This document shows positions 43,863 to 52,952 of a stretch of 64,000 bases of DNA, in pieces. A program made the translations under genes and the position numbers. Within the stretch, counting starts at the first letter, position 1. Each line of letters starts with the position of its first letter. Source of the stretch: Paenibacillus_AR sp051594765 (GTDB taxonomy: Bacteria > Bacillota > Bacilli > Paenibacillales > NBRC-103111); assembly GCF_051594765.1 (NCBI RefSeq), contig NZ_JBPPGJ010000001.1, forward strand, positions 458,922 through 522,921, in the 5' to 3' direction. Below the pieces are notes generated by a model. It was not told where the DNA came from and made no database searches. It saw only the letters and a program-made list of their open reading frames with translations.

Positions 43863-44855
43863 TCAGACCGCCATGAACACATCCGCGCCGCCCCGTTCTC
43901 CCCGGCGAAGCCTGCCAGCCCTCTCCAGATGGACCAGGTGGGCTATCGTTTCCGACATGGCGAACCGCATCTGGTGCACCGACAGCCGGGTGCCGAAGAG
44001 ACGGATGCAGACCTCGTAGGCGTTACCCGGTCCTTCCGTCAAGAAGCCGTAAATCTGCTCCAGCCGATTCTCATGATGGACGACCAGTTGAGCGCAGCGC
44101 TCCGTGAACGTGCCTGTGATGGCGTTCCGGTGTCCCGGGTAGGCCGTCTCCACCCTGTACGTGCCCAAGAGCCGAAGCCCGTCCAGGAACCGCTGCAGCG
44201 GATCCTCCTCGACGCCAGGCACTTAGCTGATATTCGGCGAGATGTTGGGAAGCACCGCATCTCCGCAGAACATCTCTCCGGTCTGAGCCCGGTAGAAGCT
44301 CAGGTGTCCGGCGGCGTGTCCCCCCGTCTCCACTGCCGTGTATGTCCCGTCCCCCAGCCGGATCGTCTCGCCGTCGCGGATCAGGGCGATCTCGGGGCGA
44401 GGCGACACCAGGGACACGAAGCTCTCCAGATGGGGCAGCATGGCGGCCGCCAGCTCCCGCTCCATGCCGTGGCGGATGAAGAGCCGCCACAGCTCATCGG
44501 CTTGGGCACGCTCCTCCCCCCACATGCGGTCCGCCTGCCTCTTGCCCCATTCGGAGAGGAAGACCGGCGCCCCGCTCCGCTCCTGGAACAGTCCCGCCAA
44601 TCCGTAGTGGTCCGGGTGATGGTGGGTCAGCACGATCCGCTCCACGTTCCGGAAGCCGCTGCCCAGACGGGCCCAGACCTCGTCCCACACCTCCAGCGCC
44701 TCCGGCGTATGAAGGCCCGGATCCAGCACGGTCCAACCGTTATCTCCGGACACGAGGTAGCTGTTCACGTACTGAAGCGGATACGGCACGGGCACCTTCA
44801 CCCGGTGGATCAAGGGGTTCCCCGTCGGCTGAAGTCCCATTCCGCCGCCGCTCAT
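43863..44855 (-). pseudogene. MBL-fold metallo-hydrolase broken by a single in-frame stop
   Basis: Reading from the ATG at 44855, the frame gives a metallo-beta-lactamase fold with LTHHHPDHYGLAGLF, ETGGHAAGHLSFY and FCGDAVLPNISPNIS, then meets TAA at 44225-44223. The same frame continues directly (GTG at 44222) as PGVEEDPLQRFLDGL and a further metal-site AYPGHRN, to 43863. Reading through gives about 330 residues, the normal length of this family. In homologues of this type a hydrophobic residue usually follows NIS, so a TTA-to-TAA change is the simplest explanation. The start overlaps the methyltransferase stop by four bases. It is either a recent pseudogene, a base error, or two separate chains. 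Confidence 0.8.
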
Positions 44856-45589
44856 ACCGTCCGCTCCTTATGCCCGATCATGATGAGGCGCGGAGACGTC
44901 TCCGGCTCATAGGACATGGCATCGTAGCTGCCGAACACACGGTCGATGACAAGCCCCGTGCCGGCCATCAGCCGCCGGAAATCGTCCAGCCCGTACAGCT
45001 TCACCTGCTCCATGTACTGCCGGTCCGGATGCCCGGGCTCCGACAGCACGATGCGCTTGCGTACGAAGCCGTCCTCCAGGCTGCGGCGCTCGTCGATCAC
45101 CACGCCCTCATCTTTCCGCTCCGAGTGCGGAACCAGATGCTTCGCGACATACGCAGCGTTCAGGAAATCGATGATAAACCGCCCCTCCGGCTTCAGCAGC
45201 CGGGCGATCTCGGACAGCACCTTGGCGTTCTCCGCCTCCTCCTCGAAGTAGCCGAAGGAGGTGAACAGGTTCACCACCGCATCGAAGGGGCCGTCCGCCG
45301 GAACACGGCGCATGTCTCCCTCGAGCCACACTACCCGCCCGCTGTCCTCCAGCTTGCATGCCTCCGCCAGCAGCACCTTCGACAGGTCCATCCCCGTCAC
45401 CTTGTAGCCCTCGTCCGCCAAGGCCACCGAATGCCGCCCCATGCCGCAGCAGAGATCGAAGATCTTCGAGCCCTCCGGCAGCTCCAGCCAATCGACCATC
45501 CGCTTGACTTCCGCCTGGGCGCCCTGCATATCCCGGTGTTTATACACAAGCAGGTAATCCTGCCCGAAGCTTTCTTCATACCAAGCCAT
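44852..45589 (-). CDS. Class I SAM-dependent methyltransferase
   Basis: About 245 residues. SAM motif I is IFDLCCGMGRHSVALAD, the acidic residue after it is in VTGMDLS, and motif IV is FDAVVNLFTSFGYF. Substrate unknown; the small-molecule methyltransferase fold fits. The ATG at 45589 has AGGAGG eight bases upstream; the ATG six bases earlier is too close. It overlaps the broken MBL gene by ATGA, so the two formed an operon. Confidence 0.88.
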   Translation of the reverse strand: MAWYEESFGQDYLLVYKHRDMQGAQAEVKRMVDWLELPEGSKIFDLCCGMGRHSVALADEGYKVTGMDLSKVLLAEACKLEDSGRVVWLEGDMRRVPADGPFDAVVNLFTSFGYFEEEAENAKVLSEIARLLKPEGRFIIDFLNAAYVAKHLVPHSERKDEGVVIDERRSLEDGFVRKRIVLSEPGHPDRQYMEQVKLYGLDDFRRLMAGTGLVIDRVFGSYDAMSYEPETSPRLIMIGHKERTV

Positions 45590-45645
45590 TCCCATTTCCT
45601 CCTATGCAGCAATCCGTAACAGGCACTTTCCCCATTGTACCGTGG

Positions 45646-45677
45646 AAAAAGCCCCCTTCGCAATCCGAAGGGGGCTT
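45646..45677 (-). terminator. Terminator of the GH18-SLH gene
   Basis: AAGCCCCCTTCG and CGAAGGGGGCTTTTT on the minus strand, 11 bases after the stop. Confidence 0.85.
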
Positions 45678-45688
45678 CGCCGCAGCCG

Positions 45689-47368
45689 TTAAGGCGCACC
45701 GGCCGATGCCGGAGCAGCGGCTGCCTGGACCAGGGCCTGCGCGCCGAGCCGGGCTTCGCCGCGCAGGAACAGCACGGCGGCCTCCGCCCGGGTCACGGCC
45801 GCCACAGGGCGGAAGCTGCCGTCGGCATAGCCCTGGAGCAGGTCCGCCCCCTTCAGGGCGGCCACTGCGCTCCAGGACCACCGGGACGGCAGCACGTCGT
45901 TGAACCCGGCGGGCGCCGTACCGACACCGCCGGGAGTCCATCCGCCGGGAGCGGAGGCGCCGCCCATGGCCCGGTAGAGCATGGCCGCCAGCTCCTCCCG
46001 GGACACCGGACGGTCCGGCGCGAAGGTGCCGTCGCCGTTACCGCCCACCAGGCCGTAGCGCTGGGCCAGGCCGATCTCCGTCTTCGCCCAATGGCTGGAC
46101 GGCACGTCGGCGAAGACCGCAGCGCTCTGGCCCGCAGCGGACGCGGACAGCTTCAGGATCCGGGTCAGAATGGCCGCCGCCTGGGCCCGGGTCAGGGGCT
46201 CCTCCGGTCCGAAGGACGCGCCGCCCGTACCGTTCATCCAGCCCTTCTGCGACACGGTCCGAATCCCGCTCTCCGCCCAATGACCGGCTGCATCCGAGAA
46301 GTAGATGCCGTTCAGCCAGGAAGCGTAGTAGCTCCAGGTGGCCGGGGTTTCCTGGCTCAAGGCCCAGATGCCCGTGCCCTTCAGCCCGTATTTCCCCACC
46401 AGATCCAGCTTCGCCTTGATGGAACGTTCGTTGTCGTACCAGACGGTGTAGGTTCCCGGTTCCAGCTTGCGGGAGTTGACCACCGGCGGATTGGTCTCCT
46501 CCGGCGCCACGGTCATGGTGAAGACCGCTGCTTGAACGGCTGCGTCGTAGGACGGCGTCACCCCGAAGCGGGCCGCCAATGCTTCAGCCGTCTTGTTCGG
46601 AATGCCCGCACCCGTGATGCCGCCGCCCTCCTTCCAGAACCGGCCGTAGAAGGGAATACCCAGCACCAGCTTCTCCGCCGGAACCGCTCTCAAAGCCGCC
46701 TGCACGGACTTCTCCACCCAAGCCAGCGAGGCCACCGGTCCGGGAACCGGATCCCCCTCCCAATGCTCGTCGTAAGCCATCAGCATGAGATAGTCGCTGG
46801 CGGCGGCCAGCCCGGGCAGGTCGTAGGAGGCCTGCCAGCCCTTGGTCCATCCGGCCGGGTTGGCGGCGATGGCCACGGACAGCTCCGTGCCGGCCGGCAG
46901 CTTCTGCCGGAGCAGCCGGACCAGGTCCGTGTAGGCGTCCCGGTCCTGCTCGGTCAGGTTCTCCAGATCCACGTTCACCCCGTCCAGCCGGTAGCGGAGA
47001 ACGGCCTCCGCGATGGACGAGGCCAGCGCTTCCCGGTTCGCCAGAGCCCTGCGCCCCGTCTCGCGGTCCCAATGGTTGCTCAGGAAGGGCACGACCTTGA
47101 CACCCTTGTCCTTCATGGCTTGGACCAGAACGCTGATATCCGAGGTCAGCTTCAAGCCACCCTCCGGCGTGAGATCGAACAGGGTCGGCGACACCCGGTT
47201 TAAGGCTTGGCCCGAAGCCTCCACCTGACGGACGAACGCTTCCGGCGTTCCGAAATACAAGTAGCCCAGATTCAGCTTGGACGCATATACCCCATCCGAG
47301 ATTCCTCCGGCCCATAAGCCTGCGGCCAGAATCGCCAAACATGCGGTTTTCTTGATGTCCATTCCCAC
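45689..47368 (-). CDS. GH18-family glycoside hydrolase with three C-terminal SLH domains
   Basis: About 559 residues. A signal peptide is followed by a GH18 barrel (about 30-345) with the catalytic DGVNVDLENL (DxxDxDxE-type, Glu as acid), and YDEHWEGDPVPGPVASLAW. Three SLH domains (about 360-550; IYFSDAAGHWAESGI, VFADVPSSHWAKTEI, GFNDVLPSRWSWSAV) anchor it to wall polysaccharide in the S-layer. The barrel resembles YaaH/YdhD-type spore and wall glucosaminidases more than chitinases. I chose GTG at 47368 (GGAGGG six bases upstream); ATG at 47362 gives the same protein less two residues. Confidence 0.88.
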   Translation of the reverse strand: MGMDIKKTACLAILAAGLWAGGISDGVYASKLNLGYLYFGTPEAFVRQVEASGQALNRVSPTLFDLTPEGGLKLTSDISVLVQAMKDKGVKVVPFLSNHWDRETGRRALANREALASSIAEAVLRYRLDGVNVDLENLTEQDRDAYTDLVRLLRQKLPAGTELSVAIAANPAGWTKGWQASYDLPGLAAASDYLMLMAYDEHWEGDPVPGPVASLAWVEKSVQAALRAVPAEKLVLGIPFYGRFWKEGGGITGAGIPNKTAEALAARFGVTPSYDAAVQAAVFTMTVAPEETNPPVVNSRKLEPGTYTVWYDNERSIKAKLDLVGKYGLKGTGIWALSQETPATWSYYASWLNGIYFSDAAGHWAESGIRTVSQKGWMNGTGGASFGPEEPLTRAQAAAILTRILKLSASAAGQSAAVFADVPSSHWAKTEIGLAQRYGLVGGNGDGTFAPDRPVSREELAAMLYRAMGGASAPGGWTPGGVGTAPAGFNDVLPSRWSWSAVAALKGADLLQGYADGSFRPVAAVTRAEAAVLFLRGEARLGAQALVQAAAAPASAGAP

Positions 47369-47548
47369 TATGCACCCTCCGCCGTTCACGAATCGGCTTG
47401 CATCAGCCGTTATACCCAGTTTACCTAGGAGGGATTTAGGCGGTAAACCTGTAACTTATGGGAATCCCGGCAAAGAAGACAAATTCTATAGGAAGAGATA
47501 TAATGTAAGAAAAATTCTCACGAACGCCACAAAAAAGGAGGGCTCATC

Positions 47549-47698
47549 ATGGCCTGGACTTTCTTCTGGGCATTCCTGTCCGTTGCCATCGTCCTGTGGA
47601 TCACCTTGTGGGTGACCCGGAAGGCTTATTCCAAGAAGTGGGACGAATCAGGCGACAACGGGGATACGCCGCCCCCTTCCCGCTCCGGCGACCAATGA
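47549..47698 (+). CDS. 49-residue single-pass membrane protein
   Basis: AAAAAAGGAGG lies seven bases before the ATG. Residues about 3-23 form a Trp-rich transmembrane helix (WTFFWAFLSVAIVLWITLWV), followed by a basic turn and an acidic, Pro-rich cytoplasmic tail. A hairpin terminator follows within ten bases. Function unknown. Confidence 0.7.
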   Translation: MAWTFFWAFLSVAIVLWITLWVTRKAYSKKWDESGDNGDTPPPSRSGDQ

Positions 47699-47703
47699 AG
47701 AAC

Positions 47704-47760
47704 AAGGGACTGCAGCCCTGGAACCGGCCCTCGAAGGCCGGCTCTGGGGGCAGTCCCTTT
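47704..47760. terminator. Bidirectional terminator
   Basis: AAGGGACTGC and GCAGTCCCTT enclose an inner CCGGCC/GGCCGG stem, between the 49-residue gene and the convergent phosphotransferase gene. Confidence 0.8.
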
Positions 47761-47768
47761 CTTTACTA

Positions 47769-48866
47769 CTACCGTACGCCGTCCAGCAAGGACCGAAGCT
47801 TCTCCCGGTTCATGGCCACCCATCTCATGCGGGCCGCCGTATCGGGAATCTGGCCCTGCAGCACGGCCGGGGCATCCACCCCGTCCATGAAACGCCCGAG
47901 GAAATGGATGAACACATCCAGACTTCTAAGCTGCATCAGAACCGGCAGAGCGGCCCGCTCCTCCGGCAGCAGCTCCGGACCGCTGCCGAAGCCCCGCCAG
48001 AAAGCCCGGAGCGAGTCCCACACATCACGCTGCGCCTCGGATGCTTCCTCCTCCATTGCGCTGCAGGCTCCCGGAACCAGTCCCCATAGGCAAACCGCAG
48101 GCTCCATCGCCCGTAGGTCCATCGTCGCGAACTCAAAATCCAGCAGCGCCGCCACGGAGCCGTCCGGATGGGCCAGGGCGTTGGTAGCATTCAGGTCCCC
48201 ATGGATCAGCTGATGGGGCAGCTTCTTAAGGGCCGCAAGCTCCAGCCGGATCCGTACAATCTCACCCGACAGAAACCGGAGGTCCTCCCGGTAGGGATGA
48301 AGTCCCTCCGGCGGATCGGAGCAGAGCCGGGCCACCTCCTCCAGACTGCAGCGGGGATGAGCCGAGCCCAGCTCATAGTACGGCGGATATTGGGGCTCCA
48401 AGCCGCCCCCCCATTCCCCGCTGCCGATTTCCTTCATCGCCGTCGTGAGCTCGGCGGCAGCCGCTCCGAAGGCCTCGGCCTCCGCCGGAACCAGCAGGTC
48501 CGGGCGCCGTCCCTCAATATAGGCGAACAGGGCTGCCAGCTTGCCGTACTCCGGCAAGCACACCGCCGTCTCCCCCGACGGCGCGGGCAGCGGCTGCGGC
48601 ACCCGGAAGCCCAATCCCCGCTGAGCCAGTCTCCTCAGCACTTCATGCTCGAAGGCCGCCTTGGCCGGGTCGTTATGGCTGTTGTAGATCCGCAGCACAT
48701 ATCGATGGTCTCCGGCCCGGATCCGCCGGGTCATGTTGTTCATCCCGCTGGGTCCCGCCTCCAGCTCATAAGGGGTGCTCCCCAAAAAGGCGCTTACCGC
48801 CGCACCGATCACCTCGTCCTCCGTTCCGTTCCCGGCTGGCGGCACATGTCCCGTACTTTCCGTCAT
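47769..48866 (-). CDS. APH-fold phosphotransferase
   Basis: 365 residues. The kinase-like fold of aminoglycoside/choline/homoserine phosphotransferases is clear: YVLRIYNSHND for the ATP-binding lobe region, the Brenner-type catalytic loop LIHGDLNATNAL, and the metal motif LLDFEFAT. Many such chromosomal proteins act on small hydroxyl metabolites and not on antibiotics; homoserine kinase type II and spore-coat CotS-like kinases are alternatives. It is monocistronic between terminators. Confidence 0.87.
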   Translation of the reverse strand: MTESTGHVPPAGNGTEDEVIGAAVSAFLGSTPYELEAGPSGMNNMTRRIRAGDHRYVLRIYNSHNDPAKAAFEHEVLRRLAQRGLGFRVPQPLPAPSGETAVCLPEYGKLAALFAYIEGRRPDLLVPAEAEAFGAAAAELTTAMKEIGSGEWGGGLEPQYPPYYELGSAHPRCSLEEVARLCSDPPEGLHPYREDLRFLSGEIVRIRLELAALKKLPHQLIHGDLNATNALAHPDGSVAALLDFEFATMDLRAMEPAVCLWGLVPGACSAMEEEASEAQRDVWDSLRAFWRGFGSGPELLPEERAALPVLMQLRSLDVFIHFLGRFMDGVDAPAVLQGQIPDTAARMRWVAMNREKLRSLLDGVR

Positions 48867-49055
48867 CCTCTCACCCTTCCCGTAACCTCAGGCCGGCGCT
48901 GCACCGCTCAGCCGCTATATTCGTTATATTAGGGGACTCCTGACGGAAGGGCAAGTCCCTGTGACGCACACGTTTTCTTGCCTAGACAAGATATGGTACA
49001 CTACTTGTTGGAGTTGTTTTTGGCCAAAAGTCCATTCATGTGAGGAGACGAACAG

Positions 49056-49373
49056 ATGAGCAATCTCGGAGTATGGGAAAATGCGGAACCCGGCGTCAAA
49101 CGCTGCATCCTGAACGCCAACGGGGGCCTGATGATGATGGAGGTTCATTTCGAGCAGGACGCGGAGGGCTACCAGCACAGCCACGTTCATGAGCAGATGA
49201 GCTACTGCCTGAAGGGCAAGATTGCCTTCACCATCGAAGGCGTGGAAACGGTGATCTCCCAAGGACAGACGATCTACATTCCCAGCGGCGCGCGCCATGG
49301 CGTCAAGGCCCTGGAGCCGTCCGCCCTGCTCGACGTCTTCACTCCGATCCGCGAGGATCTGCTGAAACGCTAA
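49056..49373 (+). CDS. Small cupin-domain protein
   Basis: 105 residues. The cupin metal motif is visible as HSHVHEQMSYCLKGKIAFTIEG (the His residues and Glu) and IPSGARHGV. The family includes KdgF-type enzymes for unsaturated uronates, but the substrate cannot be assigned. GAGGAG precedes the ATG. It is followed by a terminator. Confidence 0.88.
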   Translation: MSNLGVWENAEPGVKRCILNANGGLMMMEVHFEQDAEGYQHSHVHEQMSYCLKGKIAFTIEGVETVISQGQTIYIPSGARHGVKALEPSALLDVFTPIREDLLKR

Positions 49374-49394
49374 GCAGCAGCGTACGGGAACGAC

Positions 49395-49436
49395 AAAACC
49401 CGCTGACACCGGCATGCCGGTATACAGCGGGTTTTC
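49395..49436. terminator. Bidirectional terminator
   Basis: AAAACCCGCTG and CAGCGGGTTTT with an inner CCGG stem; between the cupin gene and the convergent epimerase gene. Confidence 0.88.
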
Positions 49437-49476
49437 TTGCGTCTGGCGGATGCGCCGATGGCCGGTACATGTCCGG

Positions 49477-50481
49477 CTACAGCTCCACCGGATACAAACG
49501 GCTGGCCGCACTCCAGGTGTCTCCCGGCAGGACGCCGATCATTCCCGAATCCTCCCTCGACAGCCCCAGGTTGGGGGCGTTCACGCGGCAGGTCTGGGGC
49601 TCCGGGCAGAAGTAGCCGGGGGTGGCGCCGTTATTGAAGAGCATCCAATGCTTGTAGGAACGGTGCGTTTCATACACCAGCTTGATCTTGGCACTGTTAT
49701 CCGTCAGCTCCATCCGGTTGGGGCCTTCCGTTGACTCTGCCGTATAATGGTGGTCCAGCGGCATGGCGAACGGATCCGCTCCGGCGCTCCTCATTTCTTC
49801 CTCCCAGGGGGTCAGCTCCAGCAGGCGGCCAGTTGGCAGCATCCGTTCTCCCATCTCGATCCGGCGTCCCACGTTCAAGGTGAACCGATAATCCTCCGCT
49901 CTGCTGCCCGGTGCGAACGGCGCGTTGATGGAGGTATGGAAGCCCAGCAGGACGGGGAGCTCCTCCTGTCCGAGGTTGTGAACCTCCACCAATTGGGTCA
50001 AGCCGTTGGCTCCAAGGGTATACGTCATGCGGAAGGTGAAGGTATGGGGGAAGTAAGCATAGGCGGGGTGACCCGGTCCCACCCGGGCCTCTACCGCCGC
50101 GTGCGCCGTGTCCATCACCGTCCCGTAATCATGCGTCTCCCATGTCTCCCGAAGCAGGAACCCATGGGAGTGATTGTTGTGGGCGGCATTGTTGATGGGG
50201 AAAGCGTACGTGACGCCGTTCCAGGGGAACTTCCCGTCCTCCAGCCGGTTCGGCGGAAACAGCACTGGTACCCCGTAGTGGGTCGGCTTCTCCCTGAACC
50301 TCTCCCACTCCTTCTCCGTCGGCTCATGCAGGAACCGGAGATCCCGCTCCACTTCGCGGAAGCGGACCAGATTTCCTCCGGCGCTAGGCAGCAGGACAGC
50401 CTCATACCCACCTGCGGCCAGCCACACCGCCTCCTCTCCATTCCATTCCCCGATCCAAGCCCGGGCATCCTGATGCATCAT
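49477..50481 (-). CDS. Aldose 1-epimerase-family protein
   Basis: About 334 residues. The GalM-like beta-sandwich signatures are YGVPVLFPPNRLEDGKF, the catalytic-His stretch NNHSHGFLL, and VLLGFHTSINAPF. It probably interconverts sugar anomers. I prefer the ATG at 50481, with GGAGGAG six bases upstream; the ATG at 50526 overlaps the phosphodiesterase stop as ATGA but has a poor ribosome binding site. The two genes are likely one transcript. Confidence 0.85.
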   Translation of the reverse strand: MMHQDARAWIGEWNGEEAVWLAAGGYEAVLLPSAGGNLVRFREVERDLRFLHEPTEKEWERFREKPTHYGVPVLFPPNRLEDGKFPWNGVTYAFPINNAAHNNHSHGFLLRETWETHDYGTVMDTAHAAVEARVGPGHPAYAYFPHTFTFRMTYTLGANGLTQLVEVHNLGQEELPVLLGFHTSINAPFAPGSRAEDYRFTLNVGRRIEMGERMLPTGRLLELTPWEEEMRSAGADPFAMPLDHHYTAESTEGPNRMELTDNSAKIKLVYETHRSYKHWMLFNNGATPGYFCPEPQTCRVNAPNLGLSREDSGMIGVLPGDTWSAASRLYPVEL

Positions 50482-50522
50482 GACGTTCTCCTCCGCTCTT
50501 CCTTCAACTTGATTGCCATGCC

Positions 50523-51557
50523 TCATAGGTCCGGTCCCAGAAAATCGGTCATGATGCCCTCCGCTCCCATGCCGGCATACTCCTCCGCTTCCTCCGTGCT
50601 GTTGCAGGTATAAATGTAGAAGCCCAAGCCGTTGTCCTTCAGGCTCTCAATCAAGGGCCAGCTGACCTCGTCAGTCTGGAGATCGATATCCGTCAGACCG
50701 TTCCCCAGCATAAAATCCACCACATGCTCCGGCTCCAGATCATCCGTCAGATAAGGAGAATAGATCTTCTTGTCGAAGGAATGGATGCTCTCCACGGCAT
50801 CCAGCATCTCCTGATCGTAGATCTCCGGTATCAAGCGGTCCAGAAGCCCGGAATCCTTCTCCTCCGCCGTTCGGACGATCTGGCTGAACTTCTGCAGGAC
50901 CTCCTCCTCCTCCAGACTCTTCGTGTCCAGGATCAGCTCCGTATCCGGATGCTTCTCCATGAATTCCAAGACATCCTCCAGCAGGGTCGGACGGTATTGG
51001 TCGTAAATCTTGTAGCTAAGGAACTCCTCTGAAGAAAGCTGGCAGTCGGCAAGCTCCTCCGGCTCCGAGGGCTGCAGGTAGGCGCCCCAATCATGCCGCG
51101 CGGCAAGCCGCCCGTCGCTCGTCAGGATGAGATCCGTCTCGAACATCCGGAAGCCCGCCTCATAGCTCGCGGCCATGGCGTCGATGGAGTTGGTGTAGTC
51201 ATATCCGTCCATGCCCCCCAAGGCATGGGCTATCGCCTTCACGGGATGGCTCTCGGGGTGGACTTCTTCATTGTCAGAGGCCTTCTCATCCCCGGATGGG
51301 GTGTCGTCTAATCCATCCATGCCCTTCATGTCAGGCGATGCCGCAGGTACGAAATGGTTCTCGGGAAGGAGTTCTTCATCGCTTGGGACTTTCACGTCTA
51401 TGGAAGGGGTGTTGTCCAGTCCGTTGACATCGCCAACCACTTGCGCTGCCGCCGTCACGGAATGGTTCTCGGCCTCGGTGGATAAGGACGCGAAGAGGGA
51501 AGCCAGCAGGAGCGCCGCGCTTGCGGTCCGCCTCCATTTTGCAGCTCGGTTGTGCAT
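50523..51557 (-). CDS. Exported glycerophosphodiester phosphodiesterase-like protein with triplicated N-terminus
   Basis: About 344 residues. A signal peptide (ASAALLLASLFASLSTEA) is followed by two 36-residue blocks (30-65, 66-101) that are degenerate copies of the third (102-137), which is the true start of the catalytic domain. The GDPD site is AHALGG, FETDLILTSDG and ARHDW: the two His and the Glu/Asp are kept, but the usual Arg after the first His is Ala, as in PI-PLC/GDPD-like secreted relatives. It should cleave glycerophosphodiesters or teichoic-acid-like polymers outside the cell. Confidence 0.82.
   Translation of the reverse strand: MHNRAAKWRRTASAALLLASLFASLSTEAENHSVTAAAQVVGDVNGLDNTPSIDVKVPSDEELLPENHFVPAASPDMKGMDGLDDTPSGDEKASDNEEVHPESHPVKAIAHALGGMDGYDYTNSIDAMAASYEAGFRMFETDLILTSDGRLAARHDWGAYLQPSEPEELADCQLSSEEFLSYKIYDQYRPTLLEDVLEFMEKHPDTELILDTKSLEEEEVLQKFSQIVRTAEEKDSGLLDRLIPEIYDQEMLDAVESIHSFDKKIYSPYLTDDLEPEHVVDFMLGNGLTDIDLQTDEVSWPLIESLKDNGLGFYIYTCNSTEEAEEYAGMGAEGIMTDFLGPDL
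51147..51470 (-). repeat. Three tandem 108-base repeats inside the phosphodiesterase gene
   Basis: Units 51363-51470, 51255-51362 and 51147-51254 encode blocks beginning ENHSVTAAA, ENHFVPAAS and ESHPVKAIA, each with a (G)MDG/NGLD-Y/D-TxSxD core at the same position. The last one is the functional domain start; the first two have lost the Ala-His catalytic pair. Confidence 0.75.
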
Positions 51558-51765
51558 GTGCAGTCACGCTCCATGTTCGAATAGTTGGACAAGCCATTCT
51601 CCATCATACCGGACCTTTCTCCATTCTAACAGATGCTTCCGTACTATATTGCCGCATTGCTTACTTCAAGGTGAGTAGGTCACATTGTTTTCAGCCCTTT
51701 CGGTTGGGAAGCGGATTGTTTATAATGGCCAAGGAAGCGATTACGATTGCGGGAGGAATCACCCC

Positions 51766-52755
51766 ATGCCTTATCAAGCAGAATCTGCACGTTACAGCAG
51801 CATGACATACAACCGGTGCGGCCGCTCCGGCCTGAAGCTCCCCGCCATTTCCTTGGGACTGTGGCACAACTTCGGCGGCGTGGATTCCTTCGAGAACGGA
51901 CGCGCCATGATCCGCAAGGCCTTCGACCTGGGCATTACCCATTTCGACCTGGCGAACAACTACGGACCGCCTCCGGGCTCCGCCGAGGAGATGTTCGGCC
52001 GGATGCTGGCCACCGATCTGGCTCCTTACCGGGATGAGATCATCATCTCCAGCAAGGCCGGTTACCACATGTGGGAAGGTCCATACGGCGACTGGGGCTC
52101 CCGCAAATATCTGGTCTCCAGCCTCGACCAGAGCTTGAAGCGCATGGGCCTGGACTATGTGGACATCTTCTACCACCACCGTCCCGACCCGGAAACCCCT
52201 CTGGAGGAAACCATGTCGGCCCTGGACCATATCGTCCGCCAAGGCAAGGCCCTGTACGTGGGAATCTCCAACTACAACGCGGAGCAAACCGCCGAAGCGG
52301 TTCGCATTCTTCGCAGTCTCGGCACCCCTCTTCTGATTCACCAGCCTTCGTACTCCATGCTGAACCGCTGGATCGAGAACGGCCTGCAGGATGTGCTGGA
52401 GGAGAGCGGCGTCGGCAGCATCGCCTTCTGTCCCTTGGCCCAAGGCCTATTGACCGACAAGTATATCGCGGGCATTCCCTCCGGCTCCCGGGCGACCCGC
52501 AATGTGTTCCTGAAGGAGAAGGACATTACGGAAGCGACGCTGACCAAGGTGAAGGCGCTTCAGGAGATCGCTCAGGCCAGAGGACAGTCCTTGGCGCAGA
52601 TGGCTCTGGCATGGGTGCTCCGCGGCGGCCGCGTCACCTCCGCACTGATCGGGGCAAGCCGTCCCAGCCAGATCGAGGAGAATGTGGCGGCCTTGTCCAA
52701 TACCGGCTTCCATGCGGAGGAGCTGGACCGGATCGAGAGCGTTCTTCGTCCATAA
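51766..52755 (+). CDS. Aldo/keto reductase (YghZ / L-glyceraldehyde 3-phosphate reductase type)
   Basis: About 329 residues. Catalytic Asp and Tyr are in THFDLANNYGPPPGSAE, Lys in IISSKAGYHMW, His in FYHHRPDPETPLEE. The WGSRKYLVSSLDQSLKRMGLDYVD stretch is diagnostic of the YghZ group, which reduces L-glyceraldehyde 3-phosphate or similar aldehydes with NADPH. GGGAGG is nine bases before the ATG at 51766. Confidence 0.88.
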   Translation: MPYQAESARYSSMTYNRCGRSGLKLPAISLGLWHNFGGVDSFENGRAMIRKAFDLGITHFDLANNYGPPPGSAEEMFGRMLATDLAPYRDEIIISSKAGYHMWEGPYGDWGSRKYLVSSLDQSLKRMGLDYVDIFYHHRPDPETPLEETMSALDHIVRQGKALYVGISNYNAEQTAEAVRILRSLGTPLLIHQPSYSMLNRWIENGLQDVLEESGVGSIAFCPLAQGLLTDKYIAGIPSGSRATRNVFLKEKDITEATLTKVKALQEIAQARGQSLAQMALAWVLRGGRVTSALIGASRPSQIEENVAALSNTGFHAEELDRIESVLRP

Positions 52756-52952
52756 TGAACAGCCCTCCCCCCATCTTTCGCATGGGTGTGGAGGGTTATT
52801 TCATGCAGGAATACATATTTTTGCTGGATCTATATAAAAAGCAGAACAATCCCTATATAATAATCTGTGGTACGATATGGATCCGCTTCCATCCAGTGGA
52901 CGCAGCTCCTGCACTTCAGTCGTCACTTCTTATGAATGCGTAGGTGTTACGA

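Noticed and set aside
47769..48866. Antibiotic-resistance aminoglycoside phosphotransferase
   Set aside because: The fold is shared by many housekeeping kinases, and nothing in the motifs or the context points to resistance.
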